This document shows, piece after piece, positions 17,479-25,514 of a DNA stretch of 64,000 nucleotides (its first letter is position 1; every line of letters begins with the position of its first letter). The translations under genes were made by a program, and so were the position numbers. The stretch spans positions 62,001 to 126,000 of IMG/VR virus record IMGVR_UViG_3300021963_004854, one strand, 5' to 3'. This stretch comes from a virus. The notes under the pieces were generated by a model that saw only the letters and a program-made list of their open reading frames with translations, ran no database searches and was not told the origin of the DNA.

Positions 17479-18014
17479 TTTTTAATCAAACCAAAAAGAT
17501 TTTATTTTTTCATATTCCTAAAACTTCCGGCTCTTCAATACGAAAACTATTCACCGATGGTAAAGATTTAAGAATTGATTATAATATAAAAGACGGTCAT
17601 CCTTATCATGTAAAACAAAAACACGTTAGAAATTACCTTTCGCAGTTTGACATGACGGGATATAATGAGTTTACTATTGTCAGAGAACCTCTAGACCGAC
17701 TTATAAGCATGTATAATCATGGTAGAATAGAACTATTTGGAGATTTCTATAAGTTTGCTATTCATGTTTCAGTTTGTTATAATAATCCAGATACTAATCA
17801 CTTTTATCATAGTCAATTAGATTGGATTAAAGAACCAATAACAGACAGTATAAATGTTCATAAGTTTGAGGAGACAGTAGAAAATCTTTCCGTTCACGAA
17901 AGTAAAAACGAAAAGAAGTTCACTATCGAACAACTTACTGATAAAGAATATGAATTCTGTATGAATTTTTTGGCAGAAGAATATGAACTACTTGGATATA
18001 GTCGAAAGAAATAA
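17475..18014 (+). CDS. Sulfotransferase-family protein
   Basis: A 179-aa member of the sulfotransferase superfamily. The N-terminal FFHIPKTSGSSIRKLF is the 5'-phosphosulfate-binding loop typical of PAPS-dependent enzymes, and TIVREPLDRLISMYN near residue 75 matches the 3'-phosphate-binding motif. The substrate is unknown; host surface glycans or virion carbohydrate are possible. Codon use is markedly more AT-rich than gp46 before it or ClpP after it, which suggests horizontal acquisition. Start ATG overlaps the gp46 stop. Confidence 0.78.
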   Translation: MIFNQTKKILFFHIPKTSGSSIRKLFTDGKDLRIDYNIKDGHPYHVKQKHVRNYLSQFDMTGYNEFTIVREPLDRLISMYNHGRIELFGDFYKFAIHVSVCYNNPDTNHFYHSQLDWIKEPITDSINVHKFEETVENLSVHESKNEKKFTIEQLTDKEYEFCMNFLAEEYELLGYSRKK

Positions 18015-18016
18015 TT

Positions 18017-18532
18017 ATGGAACTACTAAAATTTACTGACCCACAACTTCGAGTTGAACCCACTCAATTTGATTTTGATAAAGAAGATGCTAAACAATTA
18101 TCTGACAAACTATGGCTTAAATGTAGAGAACTACATGGTCTGGGGCTATCAGCTAATCAGGTAGGAATTGATGCTAAAGTTTTTGTTATGGGGTCAGATG
18201 ATGCTACCCGGAAAAATGTATTCAACCCTAGAATTGTTGCAATGTCAAAAGAAACCACATTGGCTAAAGAGGGCTGTCTAAGTTATCCTGGTCTGTGGTT
18301 AACGGTTAGTAGACCTTCTTCGATTACTATTTCATACCAGAATGTTGATGGTGAATATATAGTAGAAGAACTTAATGGTCTACCCGCCAGGATCTTTCAA
18401 CATGAATATGACCATATGATTGGCGTAAATTTTTCTGATCATGTATCCAAATTGAAATTGGATATGGCACTAAAATCTCTAGAAAAACGAGCAAAAAGGT
18501 ACGTTAGAAAATATGTCCAACACAACGTATGA
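18017..18532 (+). CDS. def: Peptide deformylase
   Basis: Removes the formyl group from nascent proteins. All three deformylase motifs are present: GLGLSANQ (residues 41-48, with Ser for the usual Ala), EGCLS (85-89, metal ligand Cys87) and QHEYDH (128-133, ligands His129 and His133, catalytic Glu130). It has 171 aa and a complete fold, so it is probably active. Phage deformylases are known from marine T4-like phages. The region is AT-rich like the sulfotransferase gene 2 bases upstream; its end overlaps the next gene by 20 bases. Confidence 0.93.
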   Translation: MELLKFTDPQLRVEPTQFDFDKEDAKQLSDKLWLKCRELHGLGLSANQVGIDAKVFVMGSDDATRKNVFNPRIVAMSKETTLAKEGCLSYPGLWLTVSRPSSITISYQNVDGEYIVEELNGLPARIFQHEYDHMIGVNFSDHVSKLKLDMALKSLEKRAKRYVRKYVQHNV

Positions 18533-18887
18533 TTTCGGATTTACATTCGAAGACCCAACCGAAACTGTAATTCATGTCCAAGAGCCGTATAGTTCTCAAT
18601 CGATAGATACTGACGACCTAAAAGATGAGATTATGGCCAAGCTCTATGACCTTGAAGCCAGACTTCTCACTGTAGACCAGTCAACTCTTATCACAGAGCA
18701 TAAGAGACTTGTGGAAATGGAAGTTGCAGAAAAATTGAAGCAGGTAGAAGATTTAATTTTACCTTTATTATATAACCTGATGAAAAATCCTGAAAAGGAA
18801 TACATCCACTGGCCGAATAGGACACCCATAATTGATAACCAAATTGAAAAGATCACCGCAATCACACGATTCTATGAACGAGTTTGA
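18513..18887 (+). CDS. Conserved T4-like phage protein of unknown function
   Basis: A 124-aa helical protein with an acidic N-terminal half and the block NLMKNPEKEYIHWPNRT near residue 90, a pattern I recall from small proteins of many T4-like phages. No catalytic or membrane features. It overlaps deformylase upstream and the ClpP-like gene downstream (14 bases), so it belongs to the same polycistronic message. Confidence 0.7.
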   Translation: MSNTTYDFGFTFEDPTETVIHVQEPYSSQSIDTDDLKDEIMAKLYDLEARLLTVDQSTLITEHKRLVEMEVAEKLKQVEDLILPLLYNLMKNPEKEYIHWPNRTPIIDNQIEKITAITRFYERV

Positions 18888-19467
18888 AAGTCCTTCGAAA
18901 GCTAGATTCTTTGCGCAGCCAGTAGCTACCGCAGTAAATCTATATCTTTGCGGCGAAATCAAAGCCGCAGAAGAATATGTAGAGTGGTTTCAGTTGTTCC
19001 GTGCTGCGGGTGAAAATGATATCATTTACATTCGTATCAACAGTGAGGGTGGCGACTTGTTTGCCGCTCTACAGATAGTAAGAGCAATTCAAGAATCGAA
19101 TGCTACTATTGTCTGTTCGGTAGAAGGCATTTGTATGTCGGCTGCAACTCTTATCTTCCTTAGTGCGGACCGCTTCGAACTCTCTGACCACACTATGTTC
19201 ATGTTCCACAACTATTCGAGTGGTACCATTGGCAAAGGTGGTGAAATGTATGACCAAATCACCCACTTCCGGTCATGGTCTGAGAAACTATTCACTTCAT
19301 TCTATAAGGACTTCCTGACGCCAGAAGAAATCAAATCGATGCTTGACAACAAGGATATCTGGCTTGACGCGGAAGAAGTTGCGAAGCGTTTGAAGAACCG
19401 CATCGAAGCAGACGCGGGAGAAGCTCCTAAGCCTAAAAAGACAAGGAAGAAAGCCGTTCCTGCATAA
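18874..19467 (+). CDS. ClpP-like serine protease
   Basis: A 197-aa Clp/crotonase-fold peptidase. The nucleophile Ser89 lies in GICMSAATL, the catalytic His112 in MFMFHNYSSG, and an Asp is available in the NKDIWLDAEEV segment near residue 155; the oxyanion GG precedes at 59-60 (INSEGGD). ATG 18874 is chosen over the in-frame TTG at 18832, which lies deeper inside the upstream gene. The C-terminus is a lysine-rich tail. It may work with host Clp ATPases, replace host ClpP specificity, or act in head maturation alongside gp21; none of these is shown. Confidence 0.85.
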   Translation: MNEFESPSKARFFAQPVATAVNLYLCGEIKAAEEYVEWFQLFRAAGENDIIYIRINSEGGDLFAALQIVRAIQESNATIVCSVEGICMSAATLIFLSADRFELSDHTMFMFHNYSSGTIGKGGEMYDQITHFRSWSEKLFTSFYKDFLTPEEIKSMLDNKDIWLDAEEVAKRLKNRIEADAGEAPKPKKTRKKAVPA

Positions 19468-19474
19468 ATACTAC

Positions 19475-19503
19475 TTGACATTCATTCACGAATCGAGTAG
19501 TAT
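19475..19503 (+). promoter_or_regulatory. Early promoter 1 of the CGAATCG family
   Basis: TTGACA-N17-TAGTAT with CGAATCG in the 3' half of the spacer. The predicted start, 6-7 bases past the -10, falls on the ATG at 19510, so the message would be leaderless. Confidence 0.75.
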
Positions 19504-19509
19504 ATAAAC

Positions 19510-20115
19510 ATGATTGGTTTTAAACAGTTTCTAAGTGAGTCGCAAGACGGTGCCGGGTTAACTATCTGGGACATTGACGAAACTTTATTTAAGACCACCG
19601 CCCGCGTCCACATCATCAAAGATGGTAAGATTATCAAGACGCTAGGCAACAAACAATATAATACATATCATTTACAGCCGGGTGAGTCCTTCGACTTTAG
19701 AGAGTTTAGGGACGCCCGGCATTTTCAATCTACCAGCGAACCCATCGCAAAAGCGATTCGCAAACTGATAGCAATGCATAAGAATATCAAGGCCAAAGGT
19801 AGCAAGATGGTTGTCATTACAGCCCGCTCCGACTTTGATGACCGTGATATTTTTCTAGACACATTCCGTAAGCAAGGCATTGATATCGATGATATCCATG
19901 TCCATCGTGCTGGCAATCTTGGTGCCATGCCCTCTGCGGCTGCTAAGAAAATCTACATCAAACAATACCTTGACACTGGTAAATATACTCGCGCCCGTCT
20001 CTTTGATGACGCGGTGTCCAATCTCCAGATGTTCAAGGACTTGGCTCATGAATATCCAAACGTGAAGTTTGAGCCTTTCCTGGCTCACGAAGATGGTTCA
20101 ATGACTCGTTTTTAA
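19510..20115 (+). CDS. HAD-superfamily phosphatase
   Basis: A 201-aa HAD hydrolase. Motif I is WDIDET at residues 20-25 (Asp21 nucleophile, Asp23 acid), motif II Thr lies in VVITARSD near 100, and motif IV is LFDDAVSNL near 165. The first residues, MIGFKQFLSES, look like the capsid-targeting tails of T4 internal proteins. No Shine-Dalgarno is present before the ATG; together with promoter spacing this suggests leaderless translation. Substrate unknown; polynucleotide 3'-phosphatase or nucleotide phosphatase are options. Confidence 0.82.
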   Translation: MIGFKQFLSESQDGAGLTIWDIDETLFKTTARVHIIKDGKIIKTLGNKQYNTYHLQPGESFDFREFRDARHFQSTSEPIAKAIRKLIAMHKNIKAKGSKMVVITARSDFDDRDIFLDTFRKQGIDIDDIHVHRAGNLGAMPSAAAKKIYIKQYLDTGKYTRARLFDDAVSNLQMFKDLAHEYPNVKFEPFLAHEDGSMTRF

Positions 20116-20116
20116 C

Positions 20117-20144
20117 TTGACATTACCATCGATTCGTCTATACT
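20117..20144 (+). promoter_or_regulatory. Early promoter 2 of the CGAATCG family
   Basis: TTGACA-N16-TATACT; the spacer has CGATTCG, the reverse complement of the motif in its sister promoters. Start expected near 20151, followed by AAGGAG and the ATG at 20166. Confidence 0.75.
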
Positions 20145-20165
20145 AATAATAGAAGGAGAATGATT

Positions 20166-20507
20166 ATGATTAAGTCTATTGTTTCTAGTTTGATTGCTGT
20201 TAGTGTTCTTGCTACGCCTGTAGCCGCCGAGGCTCGTGGTCGGGACCATCAGCGCACCGAACATCGCCAGCGCGGTTTGAATACCGGCGAAGCGATTGCT
20301 CTAGGTGTCGGTGCTTTTATTCTTGGTGCTGCTATTAAAAGTGATAGGAACCGAGAGCGCGAAGTCGAACGTGAAGTTTATGACCGCGAGTATGACTACC
20401 ATATCCGCCGCCGCGAATACACTCGCACTTGCTATGAGTATCGGTCACCCGTTTATGACCGTTATGGTCGTTTTGTTTATAATGAAATTTACACCCGCTG
20501 CAATTAA
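20166..20507 (+). CDS. Secreted basic protein with signal peptide
   Basis: A 113-aa protein starting with a clear signal peptide (MIKSIVSSLIAVSVLATPVAAEA, cleavage likely after AEA or VAA). The mature part is rich in Arg, Tyr and Glu, with a glycine-rich hydrophobic stretch (AIALGVGAFILGAAI) that could insert in a membrane, and two Cys near the C-terminus. ATG 20166 is preferred over ATG 20160 because AAGGAG then has 7-base spacing. It has its own early promoter. Function unknown; envelope modification or superinfection exclusion are guesses. Confidence 0.7.
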   Translation: MIKSIVSSLIAVSVLATPVAAEARGRDHQRTEHRQRGLNTGEAIALGVGAFILGAAIKSDRNREREVEREVYDREYDYHIRRREYTRTCYEYRSPVYDRYGRFVYNEIYTRCN

Positions 20508-20516
20508 ACGAATCAC

Positions 20517-20545
20517 TTGACATTTGGTCGCGAATCGACTATAGT
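20517..20545 (+). promoter_or_regulatory. Early promoter 3 of the CGAATCG family
   Basis: TTGACA-N17-TATAGT with CGCGAATCG in the spacer and GAATCAC directly upstream of the -35, nearly identical to promoter 4. Drives the HExxH+VWA gene (ATG 20581). Confidence 0.85.
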
Positions 20546-20580
20546 AAATAATGTGATTGATTGATTGAAGAGGTGTTGTT

Positions 20581-22800
20581 ATGTCCCAGTTTGCTGAAAA
20601 GTCGATTCTCGCCAAGTTGTTGGCGACCGAAAACGTTCACGTTGAACACCAGAAGGTAAGCACCGCTTACTTCAATCTTGAAAGCCGCACGGTCGTGTTG
20701 CCGATTTTCAAAGAAATGTCGGCTGACCTTTACGACCTGCTGATCGGCCACGAAGTCGGTCACGCTCTCGAAACACCCGCACAGGGCTGGCACTCCAGCA
20801 TTTCTGAAAAAGGTCAGGGCTTCAAGTCTTTCCTTAATATCATTGAAGACGCCCGTATTGAGCGCAAGATGAAGACCCGTTATCCTGGTCTTCGTCGGTC
20901 GTTCTACAATGGCTACAAGGAGTTGTTCGAACAGAACTTCTTCGGTGTAGAAGGTATGGACGTTAACAAGTTGAAGTTTATCGACCGCATCAACCTCAAC
21001 GCTAAGGTTGGTTCGTTCCTCAACATCAAGTTCTCGCCTGAGGAACAGGTAATCGTTGATCGCCTCGACACCCTCGAAACGTGGGATGATGTGGTCGCTC
21101 TCGCTACCGAACTCTACGACCGTGCCGACCAATCGACCGAAGAATATGACTTCGAACAGTTCCTCAACCAGTTCCAGATGGACGGTGATGACGACGGCGA
21201 GTTTGATCCTACGGCTGAATATATCGAAGTTCCTTCTGATGGTCAAGCTAATACTGATAAGCCTGAACGTCAAGCGCCTCCTTCTAAGGGTCAGAAGTCC
21301 GAAGATAAGAAGGAAGATGAATCGAAGTCTTCCTCGTCGGACAGCACCGATGAGAAGACCGATGAAAAGAGCGATGACTCGACCGAAGATAGCAATTCTG
21401 ACGGTGAAAAGCAAGAGAAAATTGAACCAACTTCGTTCACCGACGAAAACTTCCGTGAGAACGAGGACAGCCTCGTGGATCAAAGCGCCCGTGAGACGTT
21501 TTATGCCAAGCTCCCTGTTCTGAACCCTGCTGATTATGTTATCGGCATCAACACCGTCGAGAAGATGATGACCTTCTCTGTCGGTGGCACTGCTAGCCGC
21601 ACTGGCAAGACTGCCGACCAGGTCAAGATGGAACTCTACAAAGAGTTTCTGGCTAAGAACGGCAAGTATCTGTCTGCCATGGCACAAGATTTCGAACGTA
21701 AGAAGAAAGCCCAGTCGCTTATGCGCGCCCAGACTTCTAAGACTGGTCGCATCAACATGGACAAGGTATGGGCTTACAAGATTACCGAAGACCTGTTCCT
21801 TCAGAACACGGTTGTTCCAAATGGTCAGAACCATGGTATGCTTCTGTACCTCGATATGTCGGGTAGTATGAACTCAAACATGGCTGGTACCATGGAGCAG
21901 CTGGTTCTTCTGGCTTCGTTCTGCCAGAAAGTCCGTATCCCATTCGAAGTTTATGGTTTCATTTCTTCCAATGGTGTTCCTCATGATTATTACAACTCGG
22001 TTCGTGGGCGTAATAATTACTCAGATGACAAGAACCTGGTCATCGCAGACGGTAGTTTCCGTCTGCTCCAGCTTGTGGCTACTGGCGTTTCTGGTGGTAA
22101 GTTCAAGACCCAGATGGCAAACCTTCTGGCCCTTGGCAAGTCTTATGACCGTAATTTCTATGACCTCTATCTAGATGGCGATGCTGCTAACGCTTTCAGT
22201 CTTGGTAGCACTCCGCTAGAAGAAGCCATTCTGATCGGTCGCTATATCGCTGAAGGCTTCAAGACTCGTAACCGCATTGAAGTTCTCTCATCGGTGTTCC
22301 TGACTGACGGTGAAGGTGATTGCAACTTCGAAACTGCTGGTAGCAATGATGCCTATCGTAAGAACCTTGCGATTGTTGATACCAAGACTCGTCGCACCTT
22401 TACGCAGCCCTATGACGGCAGTGGTAGCTATCGTAGCAAGTCTTATTGCAAGGCTCTTCTTGACTTGTACCGTGAAACTACTGGTTCGCGAGTGATTAAT
22501 TTTTACCTGATTAATCCATATGAATTCAAGTATTTTCTTAATCGTTCGCTTGTCTTTGGTGCAGATGCAGAAGTTGCTCGTAAGACTTTTCGTAAGGAAA
22601 GTGCCGCACTTCTAAAGAATATCAATGGCTTTGATGACCTGTTTGTGATTAAGGCTGGCCGCGACCTTCAAGTTACCGAAGATACTCTCACGGTAGACTC
22701 GACCGACAAGAAGGAACTGACCAAGGCTTTCAAGGCGTTTCAAGATAAGAAAGCAATTGGTCGTGTGATTCTTACAAAAATGGTTGAGGCTGTGGCGTAA
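20581..22800 (+). CDS. Putative metallopeptidase with VWA domain (CobT-like)
   Basis: A 739-aa multidomain protein. The N-terminal region has a zinc-peptidase HEVGH motif at residues 57-61 with acidic candidates for a third ligand downstream (IEDARIERK, 88-96). Residues about 218-290 are a highly acidic, Ser/Lys/Asp-rich linker. A von Willebrand factor A domain follows with MIDAS DMSGS (Asp425, Ser427, Ser429), and TDGEGD further on. The partner AAA+ gene lies immediately downstream, giving the MoxR/CobS-ATPase plus VWA arrangement. A chelatase-like or protein-remodelling role is possible; the peptidase motif makes proteolysis of a host target an alternative. Confidence 0.75.
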   Translation: MSQFAEKSILAKLLATENVHVEHQKVSTAYFNLESRTVVLPIFKEMSADLYDLLIGHEVGHALETPAQGWHSSISEKGQGFKSFLNIIEDARIERKMKTRYPGLRRSFYNGYKELFEQNFFGVEGMDVNKLKFIDRINLNAKVGSFLNIKFSPEEQVIVDRLDTLETWDDVVALATELYDRADQSTEEYDFEQFLNQFQMDGDDDGEFDPTAEYIEVPSDGQANTDKPERQAPPSKGQKSEDKKEDESKSSSSDSTDEKTDEKSDDSTEDSNSDGEKQEKIEPTSFTDENFRENEDSLVDQSARETFYAKLPVLNPADYVIGINTVEKMMTFSVGGTASRTGKTADQVKMELYKEFLAKNGKYLSAMAQDFERKKKAQSLMRAQTSKTGRINMDKVWAYKITEDLFLQNTVVPNGQNHGMLLYLDMSGSMNSNMAGTMEQLVLLASFCQKVRIPFEVYGFISSNGVPHDYYNSVRGRNNYSDDKNLVIADGSFRLLQLVATGVSGGKFKTQMANLLALGKSYDRNFYDLYLDGDAANAFSLGSTPLEEAILIGRYIAEGFKTRNRIEVLSSVFLTDGEGDCNFETAGSNDAYRKNLAIVDTKTRRTFTQPYDGSGSYRSKSYCKALLDLYRETTGSRVINFYLINPYEFKYFLNRSLVFGADAEVARKTFRKESAALLKNINGFDDLFVIKAGRDLQVTEDTLTVDSTDKKELTKAFKAFQDKKAIGRVILTKMVEAVA

Positions 22801-22807
22801 GAATCAC

Positions 22808-22836
22808 TTGACATTTACCCGCGAATCGCTTATAGT
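22808..22836 (+). promoter_or_regulatory. Early promoter 4 of the CGAATCG family
   Basis: TTGACA-N17-TATAGT with CGCGAATCG in the spacer and GAATCAC before the -35, matching promoter 3 at almost every conserved position. Drives the AAA+ gene. Confidence 0.85.
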
Positions 22837-22884
22837 AGTATTTGTTGATTGATGATGTTTGTTTATGAAAAAGGTGATTTTATT

Positions 22885-24057
22885 ATGATTAATACCCGTG
22901 AAGCCATGCTGGCTGCTCTTCGTGCCGCTGATACTAATAGTGGCGTTTTCCGTAAGCGCGATGTGATCGCTGTGTCAAATGCTCTCGGCTTCAAGAGCCG
23001 TGCTGCCGACAAAATCATGGAAGAAGGCCTTAAGGTCTCCCGTGGCGTTTATGACCTCTCGCCTCTGATGGCGGGCATCTCGCCTGTCGCCGCTCCAGTA
23101 ACTCAGCCAGTTGCTGAGATTATCACGAAGCCCACTGCAAAGATTGTTACCCAGGCTAAGATGGAAGTCACTGTCGATAATCTGGTTCCTCGTCTTGACC
23201 CGACTTTCGTTCCGTTCGGTTTCTACCGCGACCTTATCAAGGTTCTCAAGGCGGAAGCCTTCTATCCCACGTTCATCTCTGGTCTGTCTGGTAACGGTAA
23301 GACCACGATGGTCGAACAGGCTTGCGCTAAGTTGAAGCGTGAATGCCTCCGTGTCAACATCTCGGTCGAAACGGACGAGGATGACCTGATTGGTGGCAAT
23401 ACCCTTGTCGATGGCAACGTGGTGTACCGCGAAGGCCCTGTTCTCACTGCCATGAAGCGTGGTGCAATTCTTATTCTTGATGAAATCGACCGCGGTTCGA
23501 ACAAGATGATGTGCCTTCAGGCAATTCTCGAAGGTAAGCCTTACTTCAATAAGAAGACTGGTGAGACAATCTTCCCTGCTAAGGGCTTCAACGTGATTGC
23601 CACGGCTAACACTAAGGGTCGTGGTTCCGACGATGGTAAATTCATCTCGGCCCAGATTCTTGATGACGCCTTCCTTGAGCGTTTCGCCATCACGGTTGAA
23701 CAAGAATATCCTTCTGCAAAGATTGAAAAGCAGATTGTCATGAACAAGATGGAAAAGGTTGCTGCGGTTGATGAAGAATTCGCCGACAACCTGGTGACTT
23801 GGGCTGAAATCATCCGTAAGACTTTCTACGATGGTGGTATTGACGACCTGATTTCTACTCGCCGTCTTGAACATATTGTCAACGCCTTTGCCATGTTCAA
23901 GTCGCGCCAGAAGGCAGTCGAACTCTGCGTTAACCGCTTTGATGCTGATACAAAGTCGGCATTCCTCGACCTCTACACCAAGGTCGATGCTAAGGTAGAC
24001 ACTGGTCCTACCGATAACGTCAATGAAGACGCATTTTTTGAAGAAACCCCTTTCTAA
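22885..24057 (+). CDS. CobS/MoxR-like AAA+ ATPase
   Basis: A 390-aa AAA+ protein. The first 65 residues form a small helical, winged-helix-like domain. Walker A is GNGKT at 136-140, Walker B LILDEID with Asp199 and Glu200, and sensor 1 is in NVIATANTKG. It resembles the CobS-type ATPases common in T4-like cyanophages. The ATG at 22885 follows AAGGTG; in-frame starts further upstream at 22849-22852 lack a ribosome site. The VWA-protein gene upstream is its natural partner, since this family works through VWA cofactors. Cobalt chelation is unlikely to be proven from sequence alone. Confidence 0.85.
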   Translation: MINTREAMLAALRAADTNSGVFRKRDVIAVSNALGFKSRAADKIMEEGLKVSRGVYDLSPLMAGISPVAAPVTQPVAEIITKPTAKIVTQAKMEVTVDNLVPRLDPTFVPFGFYRDLIKVLKAEAFYPTFISGLSGNGKTTMVEQACAKLKRECLRVNISVETDEDDLIGGNTLVDGNVVYREGPVLTAMKRGAILILDEIDRGSNKMMCLQAILEGKPYFNKKTGETIFPAKGFNVIATANTKGRGSDDGKFISAQILDDAFLERFAITVEQEYPSAKIEKQIVMNKMEKVAAVDEEFADNLVTWAEIIRKTFYDGGIDDLISTRRLEHIVNAFAMFKSRQKAVELCVNRFDADTKSAFLDLYTKVDAKVDTGPTDNVNEDAFFEETPF

Positions 24058-24066
24058 GGAGAACCT

Positions 24067-24588
24067 ATGACAATTGATTATAAGTATAACGAGGGTGACC
24101 TGCTTCGGCAGGTCACCGAGTATGTCAACGCCACTTATGGCCAGCACTACTCGCAGAACAAGTACCAAGCCACCGAGTTTATCATTGATGGTGGACATGG
24201 TGTAGGCTTCACGATTGGAAACATCATGAAGTATGCCCAGCGTTACAGTCATAAGGGAACACCCGAAGAATGGCGTAAAGACCTCATGAAGGTTGTTCAC
24301 TATGCCATCATTGCTCTTTATGTTCATGACAAGACCTATGGACCTAAAGAGATTAATCTAACAGACCTTCTCAAGGAAGTCAAGATTCCTACCACGGACT
24401 TTTCTGAATTGAATCCAGCTAGATTGAAGACTTCCCTTTCTACTGTAGACACTATTAATATTCGTCCAGAAGATACAATTGTTCCTAATTGGCACGATTA
24501 CAATATGGGTACCACTTCTCTCTTGACTTCCGATGAAAGTTCTAGTATAACAATTACTGGTACTAAGACCAAAAAGAAAAAAGGTTAA
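24067..24588 (+). CDS. DUF3310-like protein
   Basis: A 173-aa protein whose middle (IGNIMKYAQRYSHKG..EEWRKDLMKVVHYAIIAL, residues about 56-92) matches the DUF3310 pattern G.n.iKYl.Ry..K....DL.Ka..Y found in many phages. The C-terminal part is Thr/Ser-rich and ends in a KKKKG tail. An AAGGAG site precedes the ATG. The function of DUF3310 is not established; association with nucleotide metabolism has been suggested by neighbours. Confidence 0.7.
   Translation: MTIDYKYNEGDLLRQVTEYVNATYGQHYSQNKYQATEFIIDGGHGVGFTIGNIMKYAQRYSHKGTPEEWRKDLMKVVHYAIIALYVHDKTYGPKEINLTDLLKEVKIPTTDFSELNPARLKTSLSTVDTINIRPEDTIVPNWHDYNMGTTSLLTSDESSSITITGTKTKKKKG
24523..24551 (+). promoter_or_regulatory. Sigma70-like promoter for the sliding clamp gene
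   Basis: TTGACT-N17-TATAAC inside the 3' end of the upstream coding region, with a predicted start near 24558, 37 bases before the gp45 ATG. T4 gene 45 also has its own early/middle promoter. Confidence 0.55.
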
Positions 24589-24594
24589 TATATT

Positions 24595-25254
24595 ATGAAA
24601 ATTTCCAACGAAACACTTTCCCTTCTCAAGAACTACGCTGGCATCAATACAAATATTCTGTTTCGGCAGGGTAATGTTATTGGTACTGTAAGTCCTGGGA
24701 AGAACATCTTTTCACGCGCCACGGTCACCGAAACCTTTCCGCGTGAAATTGCCGTCTATGACCTGAACAGCCTTCTGGCACTTCTGACCCTCATGGAAGA
24801 TCAGGACGTAGATTTTGGCGAGAACAGCATCAAGGTTAGTAAGGATGGGTCGAAGTTCGAATACTTCTATTCTGATCCTGGCACCGTGACCGCTGCTCCC
24901 GACAAGAACCTTGAGATTGAACCTGTGTGGTCGTTCGATCTTTCGTCGGATGAAATCAGTATGATTCTCCGCGCCGCATCAATCACCTCGGCACCAATCA
25001 TCAGCATTGTATCGGATGGCGCCCAGGTTCAACTCAAGGTTGGCGACCCCACCAATTCATCGGCAAACTCATACACTAAGACTATCAGCACCGATGCTGC
25101 TCCTGTGTTTGATTGCCGAGTGAAGACCGAGAACCTCAAGGTCCTGTCTGATAACTACACTGTCACGCTTGGTAAGAAGCGCGCCATGGAGTTTAAGAGC
25201 AAGGGTCGTGAACTCGTTTATTATATTGCCATGGACCCTGCGTCCTCTATCTAA
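24595..25254 (+). CDS. gp45: DNA polymerase sliding clamp (gp45)
   Basis: Trimeric clamp giving processivity to gp43 and acting as the mobile enhancer of gp55-dependent late transcription. The protein has 219 aa (T4: 228). Family features are the N-terminal MKISNETLSLLKNYAGIN, with which most T4-like clamps begin, FPREIAVYDLNSLLALL and the C-terminal GRELVYYIAMDP. It heads the replisome block and is separated from the clamp-loader genes by three small or accessory genes. Confidence 0.93.
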   Translation: MKISNETLSLLKNYAGINTNILFRQGNVIGTVSPGKNIFSRATVTETFPREIAVYDLNSLLALLTLMEDQDVDFGENSIKVSKDGSKFEYFYSDPGTVTAAPDKNLEIEPVWSFDLSSDEISMILRAASITSAPIISIVSDGAQVQLKVGDPTNSSANSYTKTISTDAAPVFDCRVKTENLKVLSDNYTVTLGKKRAMEFKSKGRELVYYIAMDPASSI

Positions 25255-25265
25255 GGTGATATAAT

Positions 25266-25496
25266 ATGATTGTGACCTATCTGCCATGGCTAATGTCTTG
25301 TCTGACAATTTGGATGACACTACTTGCTGGAAACAACCATCCAGGTGCCTGGGCAGTAGGTCTAGTCAATCAAGTGTTCTGGGTGACATGGATTATTGCT
25401 AGTCAAACTTGGGGATTAATTCCTATGAGTATTGCACTAGGTATTGTTTATGCCCGTAATCACTTCAAGTGGAATCCCACAGAAGATATTAAATAA
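25266..25496 (+). CDS. Small integral membrane protein
   Basis: A 76-aa protein with three hydrophobic stretches rich in Trp (WLMSCLTIWMTLLAG, VGLVNQVFWVTWIIAS, LIPMSIALGIVYA) and a short polar C-terminus. Similar small Trp-rich membrane proteins occur in many T4-like marine phages. AAGGTG precedes the ATG. Function unknown. Confidence 0.7.
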   Translation: MIVTYLPWLMSCLTIWMTLLAGNNHPGAWAVGLVNQVFWVTWIIASQTWGLIPMSIALGIVYARNHFKWNPTEDIK

Positions 25497-25514
25497 AATT
25501 TAAGGAGATATAAT

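Noticed and set aside
20539-21834. Long open frame on the minus strand (431 codons)
   Set aside because: It is antisense to the strongly codon-biased HExxH-VWA gene, has no ribosome site or promoter, and its product shows no domain; such frames arise from biased codons on the coding strand.
22849-22884. Longer N-terminus for the CobS-like ATPase
   Set aside because: The upstream TTG/ATG starts have no Shine-Dalgarno and lie close to the predicted transcript start; ATG 22885 is better placed.
22975-24327. Long open frame on the minus strand (450 codons)
   Set aside because: Antisense to the AAA+ gene and part of the next; crosses a gene border, lacks a ribosome site and has no recognisable domain.
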